Below are positions 13,777 through 24,920 of a stretch of DNA of 64,000 nt, in pieces. The stretch is taken from positions 2,051,001 through 2,115,000 of the forward strand of contig JAPXFQ010000344.1 in assembly GCA_028564705.1 (NCBI GenBank), read 5' to 3'. This stretch comes from Apricaphanius iberus. Lineage: Eukaryota > Chordata > Actinopteri > Cyprinodontiformes > Aphaniidae. Under the pieces are notes generated by a model, which ran no database searches, was not told the DNA's origin, and worked only from the letters and a program-made list of their open reading frames with translations. A program made the translations under genes and the position numbers. How positions within the stretch are numbered: position 1 is the first letter of the stretch; every line of letters begins with the position of its first letter.

Positions 13777-15393
13777 CACTACCGTTCAAAAGTTTGGGGT
13801 CACCCAAACAATTCTGTGTTTTCCATGAAAAGTCACACTTATTCACCACCATACGTTGTGAAATGAATAAAAAATAGAGTCAAGACATTGACAAGGTTAG
13901 AAATAATGATTTTTATTTAAATAAGATTGTTTTTACATCAAACTTTGCTTTCATCAAAGAATCCTCCATTTGCAGCAATTACAGCATTGCAGACCTTTGG
14001 CATTCTAGCTGTTAATTTGTTGAGGTAATCTGGAGAAATTGCACCCCACGCTTCTAGCAGCAGCTCCCACAATTTGGATTGGTTGGATGGGCACTTCTTG
14101 CGTACCATACGGTCAAGCTGCTCCCACAACAGCTCAACGGGGTTCAAATCTGGTGACTGCGCTGGCCACTCCATTACCGATAGAATACCAGCTGCCTGCT
14201 TCTTCTCTAAATAGTTCTTGCACAATTTCGAGGTGTGTTTTGGGTCATTGTCCTGTTGTAGGATGAAATTGGCTCCAATCAAGCGCTGTCCACTGGGTAT
14301 GGCATGGCGTTGCAAAATGGAGTGATAGCCTTCCTTATTCAGAATCCCTTTTACCCTGTACAAATCTCCCACCTTACCAGCACCAAAGCAACCCCAGACC
14401 ATCACATTACCTCCACCATGCTTAACAGATGGCGTCAGGCATTCTTCCAGCATCTTTTCAGTTGTTCTGCGTCTCACAAACGTTCTTCTTTGTGATCCAA
14501 ACACCTCAAACTTGGATTCATCCGTCCACAGCACTTTTTTCCAGTCTTCCTCTGTCCAATGTCTGTGTTCTTTTGCCCATCTTAATCTTTTTCTTTTATT
14601 GGCCAGTCTCAGATATGGCTTTTTCTTTGCCACTCTGCCCTGAAGCCCAGAATCCCGCAGCCGCCTCTTCACTGTAGATGTTGACACTGGTGTTTTGCGG
14701 GTACTATTTAATGAAGATGCCAGTTGGGGACCTGTGAGGCGTCTGTTTCTCAAACTAGAGACTCTAATGTACTTATCTTCTTGCTCAGTTGTGCAACGCG
14801 GCCTCCCACTTCTTTTTCTACTCTGGTTAGAGCCTGTTTGTGCTGTCCTCTGAAGGGAGTAGTACACACCGTTGTAGGAAATCTTCAATTTCTTAGCAAT
14901 TTCTCGCATGGAATAGCCTTCATTTCTAAGAACAAGAATAGACTGTCGAGTTTCAGATGAAAGTTCTCTTTTTCTGGCCATTTTGAGCGTTTAATTGACC
15001 CCACAAATGTGATGCTCCAGAAACTCAATCTGCTCAAAGGAAGGTCAGTTTTGTAGCTTCTGTACAGAGCTAAACTGTTTTCAGATGTGTGAACATGATT
15101 GCACAAGGGTTTTCTAATCATCAATTAGCCTTCTGAGCCAATGAGAAAACACATTGTACCATTAGAACACTGGAGTGATAGTTGCTGGAAATGGGCCTCT
15201 ATACACCTATGTAGATATTGCACCAAAAACCAGACATTTGCAGCTAGAATAGTCATTTACCACATTAGCAATGTATAGCGTGTGTTTATTTAAAGTTAAG
15301 ACTAGTTTAAAGTTATCTTCATTGAAAAGTACAGTGCTTTTCCTTCAAAAATAAGGACATTTCAATGTGACCCCAAACTTTTGAACGGTAGTG
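13777..15393 (-). mobile_element. complete Tc1/mariner-type transposon, DD38E (Intruder-like)
   Basis: A 1617 bp element flanked by TA on both sides (13775-13776 and 15394-15395), the Tc1/mariner target duplication. The termini are perfect 27 bp inverted repeats beginning CACTACCGTTCAAAAG (13777-13803 and 15367-15393); beyond them the two ends differ, so the repeats are short compared with Sleeping Beauty-type elements. It contains one uninterrupted transposase frame on the minus strand and sits in a kcnd3 intron, opposite to the gene's transcription. Perfect termini and an open frame suggest recent insertion. Confidence 0.95.
13938..14981 (-). CDS. Tc1-like transposase, intact, DD38E
   Basis: A 347-residue cut-and-paste transposase, the usual length for the family. 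Residues 1-110 form the paired-like DNA-binding region: SMREIAKKLKISYNGVYYSL is the first helix-turn-helix, GRPR at 59-62 is the hook between subdomains, and STVKRRLRDSG lies in the second. The RNase H-like catalytic core shows D154 in WTDESKF, D244 in QQDNDPKHTS and E283 in SPDLNPVELLW. D244 and E283 are separated by 38 residues, against 34 in classical Tc1 and Sleeping Beauty; the four extra residues lie in the KKQAAGILS stretch. The start ATG is in good context (aaaATGG). No stop or frameshift is present, so the protein could be active; this is not shown. The spacing matches the family described as DD38E/Intruder. Confidence 0.95.
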   Translation of the reverse strand: MARKRELSSETRQSILVLRNEGYSMREIAKKLKISYNGVYYSLQRTAQTGSNQSRKRSGRPRCTTEQEDKYIRVSSLRNRRLTGPQLASSLNSTRKTPVSTSTVKRRLRDSGLQGRVAKKKPYLRLANKRKRLRWAKEHRHWTEEDWKKVLWTDESKFEVFGSQRRTFVRRRTTEKMLEECLTPSVKHGGGNVMVWGCFGAGKVGDLYRVKGILNKEGYHSILQRHAIPSGQRLIGANFILQQDNDPKHTSKLCKNYLEKKQAAGILSVMEWPAQSPDLNPVELLWEQLDRMVRKKCPSNQSKLWELLLEAWGAISPDYLNKLTARMPKVCNAVIAANGGFFDESKV

Positions 15394-18300
15394 TATTTTA
15401 ATCCAATGTAACAAGGCCCCTCCCAAAACATCATGACCCTCCTGCTCCCTCTAGCCCCACCTCTACAGTTGGGCATGCACATCACCTGTGATTTCACAGC
15501 ATGAAATTCTTTACTTTATATTTTCTTTATGAATATTTGTTTAATTAATAAATACATTAATTAATACAAAACAATTAACTTTATTATTGACTGTCTCACC
15601 TGTTCATACCCCTTGGTCACTGGGAAATGGCTAACTTTTTAGAGGAAGTTTGGTCTGTGTTCTCCATGACTGCCATTGGTGAAGCTGTAAACAGGGAGAG
15701 ACGGAGTGGCCTGTATTCGGCCTCACCTTCACAGGTTTGCGCAATGGTCATACATATCAATTGACAGCCAACAAGGCGGAAACTAGAATTCTGTCTGCTA
15801 AAAAAAATCAGGAAGGAGGGACTAAAGAAGAATTTTAAAAATTTAGAACACCGACCTTTAATTTGAAAGATTTAGAAAATGTTGATTCATAAATAAATTA
15901 TCATGACTGTAGCTTTAAGTGTTTAATTCTGGCCAATTTAGGACAACTATGCCATTTAATATAACCTTTTACCAGTCAAAGTCAAAAGTGTGTTTGAACG
16001 CCTTTTTCTGTTTCAGCTAGAAGTTATCATTTCTACCAGCTTTGCACATCTAGAGAATAACAAGCCTCTTAGCTTCTCCTCTAAATAAAGCTCTTCTAGC
16101 CTGGCCTGTTATAATTTGTAAGACCATGTTTTGCAGGTTTGCAGATCAGACCAACTTCTTCCATTTTCAGAGGTGGATTGAACACTCAGGGCCTTATTTC
16201 CATAAGGTTTGCTCTTGTTAAAACGTGTGCAAACCTCACAGAGGGTGCAAACACATGCAGCAGCTAAATTGCTAACTAGTCAAAGTTAAACCCGCAGCAA
16301 GATGTGTGTAATCCATTTAGCCCCTTTGCCCTTGATGAATTTGCAATGTGGCGGTTTCTGTAAGAATGCTAAAATTATTGGGAGGTGAACATGCAAATAA
16401 GTATTAATAAGTTCCACAAGCAGTGTGATTAATAAAACTTTCAAATGTTTTCGCCTGCTGTTTTAGTGCCTGTTTTTAGCGCTTCTGCAAAGGCATACCT
16501 TAACTTTGCGCCACCACGATTCAGCATAAGTTTATTACTGACAAATCAAAAATATATGTATATATCACACACATTCTAACCTAATAGTAATTTACATATT
16601 AATGGCCGTAAACCTGAAAGTTATGCTGACTTTTGTCATAACTTCCTGTGCACTTAGCGCTTCCGCAGTTTATTTGTTTATTCATTTGGATTTCAATCAG
16701 TTTACACCAGAATGGTTACTAATCTTTCTGGGGTCCAATTAATAAAATATAATAATCATGTACAGTACCATAATGACAATTACATAAATGACATTTTACA
16801 AACAAAATGAAAATGTCCAGATTATATACAAAAGCCAGATGTAATTACCTTTTACATGTCTAATATTCAATAAATTACCCTAAACATTCAGGTAAATCCA
16901 AAGCTAAAGTTGTAATTTTTAATATTTTTTAAAAGAATACATGGTCTTTAGTTCTCTAATATTTTTAGACAATTTATTAAATTTCTGAGATGAGAGTTTT
17001 GGAGAAAGGAAGTTTGTGTAAGAAAGTTTTACCTTTAACTTAGCATCACAAGCATATCTAGTACGATGGGTATGTATCTGATTAATAGAATTAATAGAAT
17101 CTTAATAGAATCTTTTTAACCTGATTATAGTTGAGCTATTAAAATATTTTTTTAATGAATACGGGTAGGTTGTAGTTCAACTTGACATTTAATAGAGGCA
17201 TTTCAACAGCATGCTAATAATTTAAACAGCATAATAATAATTAACAGCGTAATAATAATTGAACAGATAATTAATAGAGTTGATGATCACCACTTGGTTG
17301 ACTTGACTAGGAAACACCAATGTTTCCCACACATAGACGAATCTGTGGCGGTGTGCCACAGATTGATCTAACACTCAACACTGCACTGAAAATGTTACAT
17401 AAACCTCTACTTCTCCAACATTGACACTTATTTATGCTCAGAAAAGGCCACCAGACATAATTTTCATTCAAATCAAATAGTGGGAAAAGGGGTTAAATAA
17501 ACAGTGAGAGTTTTCAGTGTAAAATTGGAAATACAAACAGTTATCAGTAAAGGGTACTTATTGTACTGTACTCATTTTGTGTTCTGCAATATATTTCAGA
17601 TAGAATACAGAAAATAATCCTCTGTCCACAAAGGAATGTCTAGCTTTAAGCCTTTGTGTTTAGAGGACAGCGCCACAAATAATCACTTGATCAGAAATTG
17701 TTTTGTTCTGCAGCCCACATCACTGTATTGTTCATGTTCCTGCAATGTGAATGAGAGTCCTTGGACTGCAAAGCCTTCTACCCAAATCCTCCTGAGTAAC
17801 AATGCAAGCCGCAGGGAGATAATTTATTTTCTCTTCTCGTTTTTTGCCAATTGTGATTTCTTTGAGGCGAAGCTTTCCTGGAGATGCTAACTCCAAAACA
17901 AGTACTGTTTGGAGAAAGTTCCATTAGTCGTTCCAAAAAATATTTCCCCCTCTTTTAGACATCAATTACCATTCAGCTGAATTCAGCATCACATAACACT
18001 CAGTGGTACCATTGTAGATAATTAAGTAAGACAGCTGGCAATAACACTGTTTTAGAATTTATGCTGTTTGTTCAATGAAAGTGGAAAATGTTTTGTTGTT
18101 TTTTAAAGCAACTAGACCACAGAAGATTTTTTAAAAGCACCCTAGGTCATTTAGGGCTAAAGCTTCTCAGAAATTTGATAATTTACGTCAACAGAATTTG
18201 TTGCACTTGGTTGAACAGCAAAAAAATAGATGAGGGGAATCAAAAAGAATGCAGAGTTTCTCTCATTTTTATTAATGACTATTTTTTTTAAAGAGACATT

Positions 18301-18395
18301 TCAGGCCCACTGTGCATATTGCTGCCTGTTGGCGGTTAAACCAGCAGTTATTGGTCTCATTTTGTTAAGATAACTGTCTATGTGTTGTTACTCAG
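15394..18395 (+). other. kcnd3: kcnd3 intron, second half
   Basis: AT-rich intronic DNA. A short stretch near 17320-17400 (CAATGTTTCCCACACATAGA, then a GTGGCGG motif) resembles the terminus of an old teleost DNA transposon, but no partner end was found. Nothing else is recognised. Confidence 0.5.
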
Positions 18396-18488
18396 GGTTC
18401 AGAAGAGGATGAGCAGAAGCTGTTAAAGTCCACCTCCCTGTTAGAGAGCCAACACCACCACCTGCTGCACTGTCTGGAGAAAACTACA
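18396..18488 (+). CDS. kcnd3: kcnd3 (Kv4.3) tail exon B, dileucine motif
   Basis: A 93 nt, phase 0-0 exon encoding 31 residues: [18 protein letters not shown], then [13 protein letters not shown]. The acceptor is tgttactcag and the donor is ACA|GTGAGA. The [12 protein letters not shown] block is nearly invariant in Shal channels and contains the dileucine motif known to direct Kv4 channels to dendrites. The acidic linker before it differs between Kv4 paralogues; the [10 protein letters not shown] context is Kv4.3-like. In mammals an optional 19-residue exon can follow this block; I see no such exon in the next intron. Confidence 0.93.
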
Positions 18489-19965
18489 GTGAGAGCAACT
18501 CTCTGTTTTACTTTAAAAACTCCAGTATTTATACACACCAGTCGTTCTTTTTCAGTAATAGGTTGTTAAAAAATTAAGATGGAACTACATATTCATTTTA
18601 AAAGATCTAGGAGGCATACAGTTCAGCATCACCGCAGACCTTTCTCTCTGTGACAGACGATGAACATTTTTTGCTCTTGTAATGTTACCTTGTTGGAAGT
18701 GTTGACACTGACTGACGCTGCGAGCGTTGATCTAAAAACAGCCTCGGGGGAGTTTTGCTGCTATTAGATGCGTCTATCACTTTGACAGCACGGTTAACCC
18801 ACTCACTCAATCTGAGTGTCAAAATCAATCAGAGGCGGTGAAGAAAGTGTTGGCAGAAACACTTCAAAATGTTTACATGTCAGCTTGACTGTTAACATGT
18901 GACACAGCGGGGCTGTCGGAGAAGAAAAAGCAGTGGGAACTTCTGCTGTGCATCAGGAAATGTATGCAACATGGTTGTTATCCGCTGTTACTTGGGGAAA
19001 AAGATGAAAACATTTTTTTATTTCAGTATTTTTCTTAGGTGTGCTGAAGAGCTGAGCTGTACATGATGTACACCGACCTGCATATTTTATGAACAGAGTG
19101 TGAACAGAGTTAGGTAGTCTTTGAGGTGAATCTGGAGAGTAAATGAAACAAAAGAATGGTAAGGGAATAGTTCTGTGCTTTAGATAGAATTTTTCTCAAT
19201 GGGTTATAGATCTGTACTTAAAACATACAGCTTCTAACTTGATTTTTTTTAAATACTTACCTCTGCAACATAAGTATATTTTGTTATATATCTTCACATA
19301 TCAAATAAAATAATAATAATAATCTTATTTTTCTTTTTTGTCACACTTTCATGCTGTAGATCATTAAACTTGTTTTCATATCAAACAAAGTTAGCCTGAA
19401 TGAAATGAAAATGAAGTAGTTGTGGAGTAATGGAGTAGTAGTAACATTCACATCACTTGTTAACATCAACAGTCTATACATACCAATCTAGCCCTGTAAG
19501 AGAATATAATGCCCCCTTTGTGAGATTATGAATTAGCTGTGATTAACCACATTTTTGAAAAGTTCAGCTAAATTGTATATAATCTGGCAGAAAATTCTGA
19601 GTAAGAATGCGAGGCCATCGGTTTGTGAAATTTAAATTATTTTTTTTATGAAATTTTTGGAATGGCCTAATCAAAGTCTAGATCTGTTAATCTGTTAATG
19701 TTCAAAATGTGGTTGAATCAAAACGTATCTGCAGAGCTTGAGCTATAATCCACAGGAGTGTAAAAAACCAATTGCTAGTTATTGCAAACCTTTTATTGCA
19801 TTTGTTGTAGCTAAGGGAAACAAATCCAATTACCTAAGAGCAGATTAACTCTGTAAGGGTGCAAAACTTTTCTTTCACAGCAATATATAATATTATATAA
19901 TATATAATAAGCAAAAAAAATTCCTAAAAGTTTCCTTTCTAATTTGAAAATAACTTGCATATAAC
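18489..19965 (+). other. kcnd3: kcnd3 intron between exons B and D
   Basis: The intron spans 18489-20362. This 1.5 kb part holds no recognised exon, including no counterpart of the short alternative exon of mammalian KCND3. The rest of the intron is occupied by a hAT miniature element. Confidence 0.6.
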
Positions 19966-20328
19966 TAGCAATAGAATACCACTTTTTTTAAAACCGATAC
20001 AATACCGATGCTTGGATTTGGGTACCTGCGGATACCAAGTAATAATGGGCTACAGATACTTCTACCCCACAAAAAAATACAGTGGATTTATTTTCTTCTC
20101 TGCTTGTTACAAAAAATGATGACAAATTATATAAAACAATTAAATATTAAGAAAAAATACATCAAAACTAACATTTCAAGCAAAAATAAATATTGTTTAT
20201 AAAATGATTGCATAGTTTCCACATTTTAAGTATCAGTTCATGGTATCAGTTAACTTTAACGAGTATGAGTACATTAGAACAGTATCGGCCTGATACCCGA
20301 TACAAGTGTCGATATTGGTGCATCCCTA
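19966..20328 (+). mobile_element. hAT-type miniature element, copy 1 (at kcnd3 acceptor)
   Basis: A 363 bp non-coding element bounded by a perfect 8 bp target duplication, CATATAAC (19958-19965 and 20329-20336), which is diagnostic of the hAT superfamily. The right terminus ends in GGTGCATCCCTA. The left terminus is mutated (TAGCAATAGAATACC, where copy 3 has TAGGGATGCAACAATACC). It contains GATAC/GGTATC repeats. It matches copies at 40436-40714 and 42082-42438: shared internal blocks include ACCACTTTTTT near the left end and TTTCCACATTTTAAGTATC near the right end. It ends 34 bp before the next exon. Confidence 0.9.
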
Positions 20329-20362
20329 CATATAACTTTTTGTTCTCTTTCTGTGTTTTAAG

Positions 20363-20622
20363 GCCCATGAGTTTGTGGATGAGCAGGTGTACGAGCAGAA
20401 CTCTTTGGAAGCAGCATTGCAGACCTATCCATCACCCAGTCCCTCAATAGCCAGCCACGACAGTCCTGCGGTAACGTGCTGTGGCGCTAGTGGAAAGAAA
20501 AACACTTCACTGCCCAATGCCAGCCTGCCCCCTGCAAACCCAGTACCATCACACCGCGGCCCGCTGCAGGAGCTCAGCGCCCTTCACATACAGAGCGCTG
20601 ACCCGCTGTCACAAACAAGCAG
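20363..20622 (+). CDS. kcnd3: kcnd3 (Kv4.3) tail exon D
   Basis: A 260 nt exon encoding 86 residues plus two bases, starting AHEFVDEQVYEQNSLE and running to the QELSALHIQS block and SQTS. The acceptor tract is tttttgttctctttctgtgttttaag; the donor is AG|GTGAAA, leaving phase 2. HEFxDEQ, the YPSPSPS stretch, the TCC motif, the KKNTSLPN segment and QELSxxHIQ are in the same order as in the Kv4.3 tail. Low-complexity Ser/Pro content fits a disordered cytoplasmic tail. The acceptor's pyrimidine tract begins immediately after the target duplication of a hAT element. Confidence 0.93.
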
Positions 20623-21434
20623 GTGAAACTGAGCAGAAGAAAGCTTGAATGTGTAAGCAGGACCCAGGTTTGAGGATGTCGAGTATCTGTGCTAATTTTA
20701 TAAGATTTGGCTCTAAAGTTCACATGTGGTATCTGGCCATAAAGACTTGTTTTGTTTTCATATATGCTATAAATTTGACCTTCACACCTGTAGAAGTTTA
20801 TGTTATTACAGAGAATTTATTGGTATCCACATTGGGGAATATCAATACAGAAAATGAACAATAATTTAATCAGATTTACCTGCATTTAACAAATAAATGT
20901 AAAATAAATATTGTTTATTAGCAAACTCATACATTTAGTACAGTTATAATGTTGAAAAGTTTCATACATAATAAGGTCTCCAGTGCCAGTAATTTTACTA
21001 AGAAAAATTGAATTTGCCTGTAATTGCATGTCTGGGTAGGTGAATAAATGAGTGTTTGGTCTTTACTCCTACAAGGTTTGTGAAAGGTTGTAATTGCAGA
21101 GACCACTAGAGGGCACTGTTTACCCAGATATAGTACAGCCTTATTGATCAGAGAATGTATTCACGTTACACTGTTACACCTTGAAGTGCAGATAGTGGAG
21201 TGAAAAACATGAGAGGTGGGTTTGATTTAGCAAACAGTTGAAATTTTTATATATACAGTATGTATTAAATGAGTAAGTATACTAAGTAAGATTCATGTGG
21301 TGTTTTGGATTTCATATTATATTCTTTAGCAAATAACTTACATTTACAGTTCAGTAAAACAGAACATATCAACAGCTCTGAAGTTGAAATTTGTAGCAGT
21401 CATTTATGGTCTCTTTTTTGTTCTCCTCTGAAAG
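20623..21434 (+). other. kcnd3: last kcnd3 intron
   Basis: An 812 bp phase 2 intron, from GTGAAA to a tract ending ttgttctcctctgaaag. AT-rich; no repeats or other genes recognised. Confidence 0.8.
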
Positions 21435-21672
21435 CCGTTCAAACCTCAATTTGAGATCTGATGACAGCCACAGGGTCAACTGCAGAAGTGGCCGCATCAC
21501 CACGGCTATCATCAGCCTCCCCACGCCTCCCGCTTTAACCCCTGACGCCGATGGCCTCCACGGGCCGCCACAGAGAAGGCCGCCCCCACCTCTGGGTCAC
21601 CCAGCGGCTCCCAGCATCCAGACCACAACAAGCTCAGCTGGTACCAACATTGTCAAAGTCTCAGCTTTGTGA
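21435..21672 (+). CDS. kcnd3: kcnd3 (Kv4.3) terminal coding exon E
   Basis: One base completes the split serine codon; 78 further codons and a TGA stop follow. The protein begins [16 protein letters not shown], continues through [15 protein letters not shown], a hallmark of the Kv4 distal tail, then a proline-rich stretch, and ends NIVKVSAL. The last four residues, VSAL, are the PDZ-binding-type C-terminus of Kv4 channels. LNL-x-S/ADD and PPALTP favour Kv4.3 over Kv4.2. With exons A, B and D the visible tail totals about 230 residues. Confidence 0.93.
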
Positions 21673-22589
21673 TTCCTAGGCGGGGTGATGTAACTTTACT
21701 CAGCAGGCGGCAAAGAAGGGACAACGGAGATAACACGACAGCTGTAGTTGCATGCACTGTGTTCCTTGCTCACAGGGTCGGCAATGAAAGAGCTACACTC
21801 CAGAGTTATGGAGAAATCACTCATGGACGTTAGAAATATGAACTGAGAATGTCACTCTTGTCATTTTGTGGATGTACTGTAGAAACAGAGAGACTCGCAG
21901 CATTTCTAATAGTTTCTAAAAACCAAATGTCCATCCATTATCCGTACTGCTTATCCTTGAAGGGTCGCAGGGGTGCTGGTGCTTATCCCCAGCGGTCATC
22001 GGGCGAGAAGCAGGGTCCCCCCCGGAGAGGTCGCCAGTCCTTCGCAGTAAAAACAGATGACTTACAGATAATATAAAAAAAGAACAAAACATGCGCAGGA
22101 AAAGGCCTCAACACAGGCTGACATGTCACTAACTGTAAGCTTAAACTGAAGTCATCCCAGTGGTATGTGTTGACTTTAAATATTAAAGACAGACAAAGAT
22201 GTTGACTGTGTTTACTGTAATTGTATTGCTCTTGTTTGTGCTTTGTGTTGTTGTGCTAAAGTACTTTTGGCCTCAAAGATGTATTAGAAGTTTCTTCATT
22301 ATTTCAACTCACTGTACCCAAAGCTGCTGAATGTCAAAGAAATGTGTGGAGCATTAAAACAGTGGTTTTGTGTTCTTACAAGTTTAAATCAAACTTTGAA
22401 TATTAGTTGCCTTATATTCAAGTTTCTTACTGAGCTCTAACTTCGCTGGCCAAAAATGAAAAAAAAAGTCTGGCTTTCAGAACCAAGAAAATGTCTAGGA
22501 AAATGTTACAATATACATTAAAGAGAAAATCTGTTTCGCCTTTATCTAATTTTTTCTGTTTTTGCTTTTTTATTATTTTTTCCTTGAAA
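21673..22589 (+). other. kcnd3: kcnd3 3' untranslated region and flank
   Basis: Non-coding sequence directly after the stop codon. Part of it must be 3' UTR, but its end cannot be fixed. ATTAAA hexamers occur near 22354 and 22515 and the first AATAAA is near 23231, inside a transposon relic. A LINE-tail fragment is embedded at 21931-22047. Confidence 0.45.
21931..22047 (-). mobile_element. LINE 3'-tail fragment in the kcnd3 3' flank
   Basis: About 117 bp, on the + strand reading CCATCCATTATCCG, then GGGTCGCAGGGGTGCTGGTG, then GGTCGCCAGTCCTTCGCAG. Read on the minus strand it is the widespread teleost LINE/SINE tail ending in GATAATGGATGG. It aligns with 56884-56964, the 3' end of the R2-type LINE in this window, in the same orientation. 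It is a 5'-truncated copy or a SINE carrying the same tail. Confidence 0.65.
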
Positions 22590-23965
22590 AGCTAACATAA
22601 GTATTTACGATAATTATCCCCATTATCCCCTTAGTGTAATTACAGTTAGGTCCAGCTGCTATCAAGCATTGAGTCTTACATTGCTATGGAGAAACTTCAT
22701 CCTGGGTTATATTCATAGCAGGAATTTTATTTCAGGTACATTTGAGGCATTTCCAGCATGCTTTTTTTATTTGGTATTTTGAGTTATTCAGCAACCAGGA
22801 GAGGTTGATCTTAAGGCAGATTTTTTGGTAATTTTCCATTAAGACGCGTCAGCAAGGTCCCGAAGCAGCACAGCAGCCCCAGACCATTACTCAACCACTA
22901 CCATGCTTGAGGTTCAGTTTGATGACCTACCATTCTGTCATCAGTCCACTAAAAATCTTTCAGAAAGTCTTAAAGACTATAAAGATGTTTTTTTCCCAAA
23001 TATGAGACATACCTTTGCATTTTTTGTGTTTTTTTTGTGTTTTTTTTTAATCTGGAAAAAATTCAACCAGGGGTACTTGTACCTCTGGTGGTATGCGAGC
23101 ATATTACAGGGGTATGTTTAAAATGTCATTTCCCAGATGATGGGTGTCAGGCATTCAACAATATTCTTTGGGCCCTTGTAAAAGGCAAATGGTCTGGGAT
23201 GTGTTATGCTTAATAGATATCCAAATGACTAATAAACCCAGCAGAGGAACAAACTGGATGTGGAGAACAACCACGGAGAACACTCTGCCCCCAGATCTAT
23301 CGCAGCTGATCAAAGATTAAAAAAAAACTGCTACGTTTTTTTCTGTTTTGTGTAAAGGGGACTTATGTAAAAGAGCTCCTGCTTTTTCACAACAAAGGGG
23401 TGTTTATTTACTTTTTAAAATAGATCTAGTATTAATTTTCAGATTGCTTATTCAGATTCAAGGTTGGGGAACACGGCTCCAGATGTTGCTCTGGGTTGTT
23501 TTGTGATATCCTTAGTGTCGATGGACTTCTTTTAGTTGTTTTGATAATTGAGGCATAACATGTTCCTCTTTTTAAGATCTTTTTTCCCTGTTACTAGTTG
23601 TCAGACACCTTCTATATGGGTGTTTTATCGTTTTTACAGGCGGGACAGTAAGTAGGCACGGGTTTGGCTGGTGACACTGAACTTCTTAAAATATGGTTTA
23701 TTACAGATAACTTAGGATTAAGAAAAGATTGGAAGTTAGTTTTTTTTTACAGAGGGCCAGGACAGGTTGTTTTGGATAATATTTCCCTTTTTAAAACAAT
23801 CATTGTTTCAAAGCTGCAGTTTATATTTGCTCAGGTTTCTTTGTCTGATGTTAAAATTTGTTTGACAATTTGAAACATTTAGGTGTGACAAAAATGTGAC
23901 AACTAAAAGAAGAAATCTGTACAAGGGGCGATACTTTTTCTCTGCAGCATAGCTCTTTTTGATGA
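22590..23965 (-). mobile_element. decayed Tc1-like transposon relic
   Basis: Antisense to kcnd3. Successive blocks match the expected order of a common fish Tc1 family read in antisense: CATTTCCAGCATGC near 22750; CAGCAGCCCCAGACCATTAC near 22871 and ACCACTACCATGCTTG near 22895 (complement of transposase coding sequence); CTGTCATCAGTCCACT near 22935; and a right end with CAGAGGGCCAGGACAGG near 23752 and GGGGCGATACTTTTTCTCTG near 23930. Stops and indels are throughout; no transposase frame survives. Ends are approximate. Confidence 0.6.
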
Positions 23966-24599
23966 AGGTTTTGTACATTTTTGAAAAAATTATTCAGATA
24001 AATATTGGGTAAAATATTTTAAAGATTTTTTAAAAAGCTGTTTATGCAATTAGTCATTGAAACCCTTCTTCTAAAACAACTGAATAATGATCAGATGTGA
24101 TGCATCGGGTTTTAAAAGAAATGTGCTAACATGTTTATGTGGTTTGTACCTTTACATGAATACTTCATGCTGAGATTGTTCCTCATAACCAGTATGGTAG
24201 TCATGAATTGAATCTAATATGGTTGAATATAATTCGGGAACAAAAATTGACATAAAAGGTTTATGTAAACTATTTTTAACGTTATGTATTTGTTTAACCT
24301 TTGTATGTACCTTCAACATGAAATCTTTGACACAAAAAGGTTCCTTAAAAGTTTTGTATGATTATTTCCTATACTTACAAGGAAGCAAGTCTAAGTTAAA
24401 AATGAAATGTTTCTCCACAGCAGACAAACTTTTTTTGCAGTGATACAAGTTATGCATTTAATGACTTTAGCATTTCTTTTGTTTCAATGTTCTAAAAAGT
24501 TTAAAAAGCTCTGAAGTGTTAAGACAATATCTACACAGTTCTCTCTCCCAAGTCATGTTTGCAAAGGTTCATTCTACTTTAATTAGTGTTTAGATTTTA

Positions 24600-24920
24600 T
24601 ATCAGTTTGGTTGTTTCTTTTTCTCTGCTGATGTATATTCTGGGCATTGTGCTACATGATGCTGATAAAACCCCACATAGGTTACCACCAAAATGTGCCT
24701 GGACTGCTGGAGAACATTTTAATGCCAGTCTTTACTCATCACAGTGTTACGCCAGGTTTACAAGAAAGCTCATATCTCTGAATGGCAAGCCTCCACATGC
24801 AAGAATTGTCAGGATGCTTCACTGTAGGCACAAAACAGTAATTATTGTGGCTTTTTCCAGATGCCCGAAACAATCCGTAGTATTATATTTAATCAAACGT
24901 GATTCTGAATCTGCATTTTG
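24600..24920 (-). mobile_element. fragment of another Tc1-like element
   Basis: The stretch containing CAGGATGCTTCACTG and CCAGATGCCCGAAACAATCC resembles antisense transposase sequence of a different fish Tc1 family. The 111-codon open frame on the + strand here is a by-product. Limits and family are uncertain. Confidence 0.4.

Noticed and set aside
14039..14960. + strand open frames of 60-80 codons
   Set aside because: Antisense shadows of the DD38E transposase.
20008..20202. 64-codon open frame
   Set aside because: Lies wholly inside a hAT miniature element and is not shared by the other copies.
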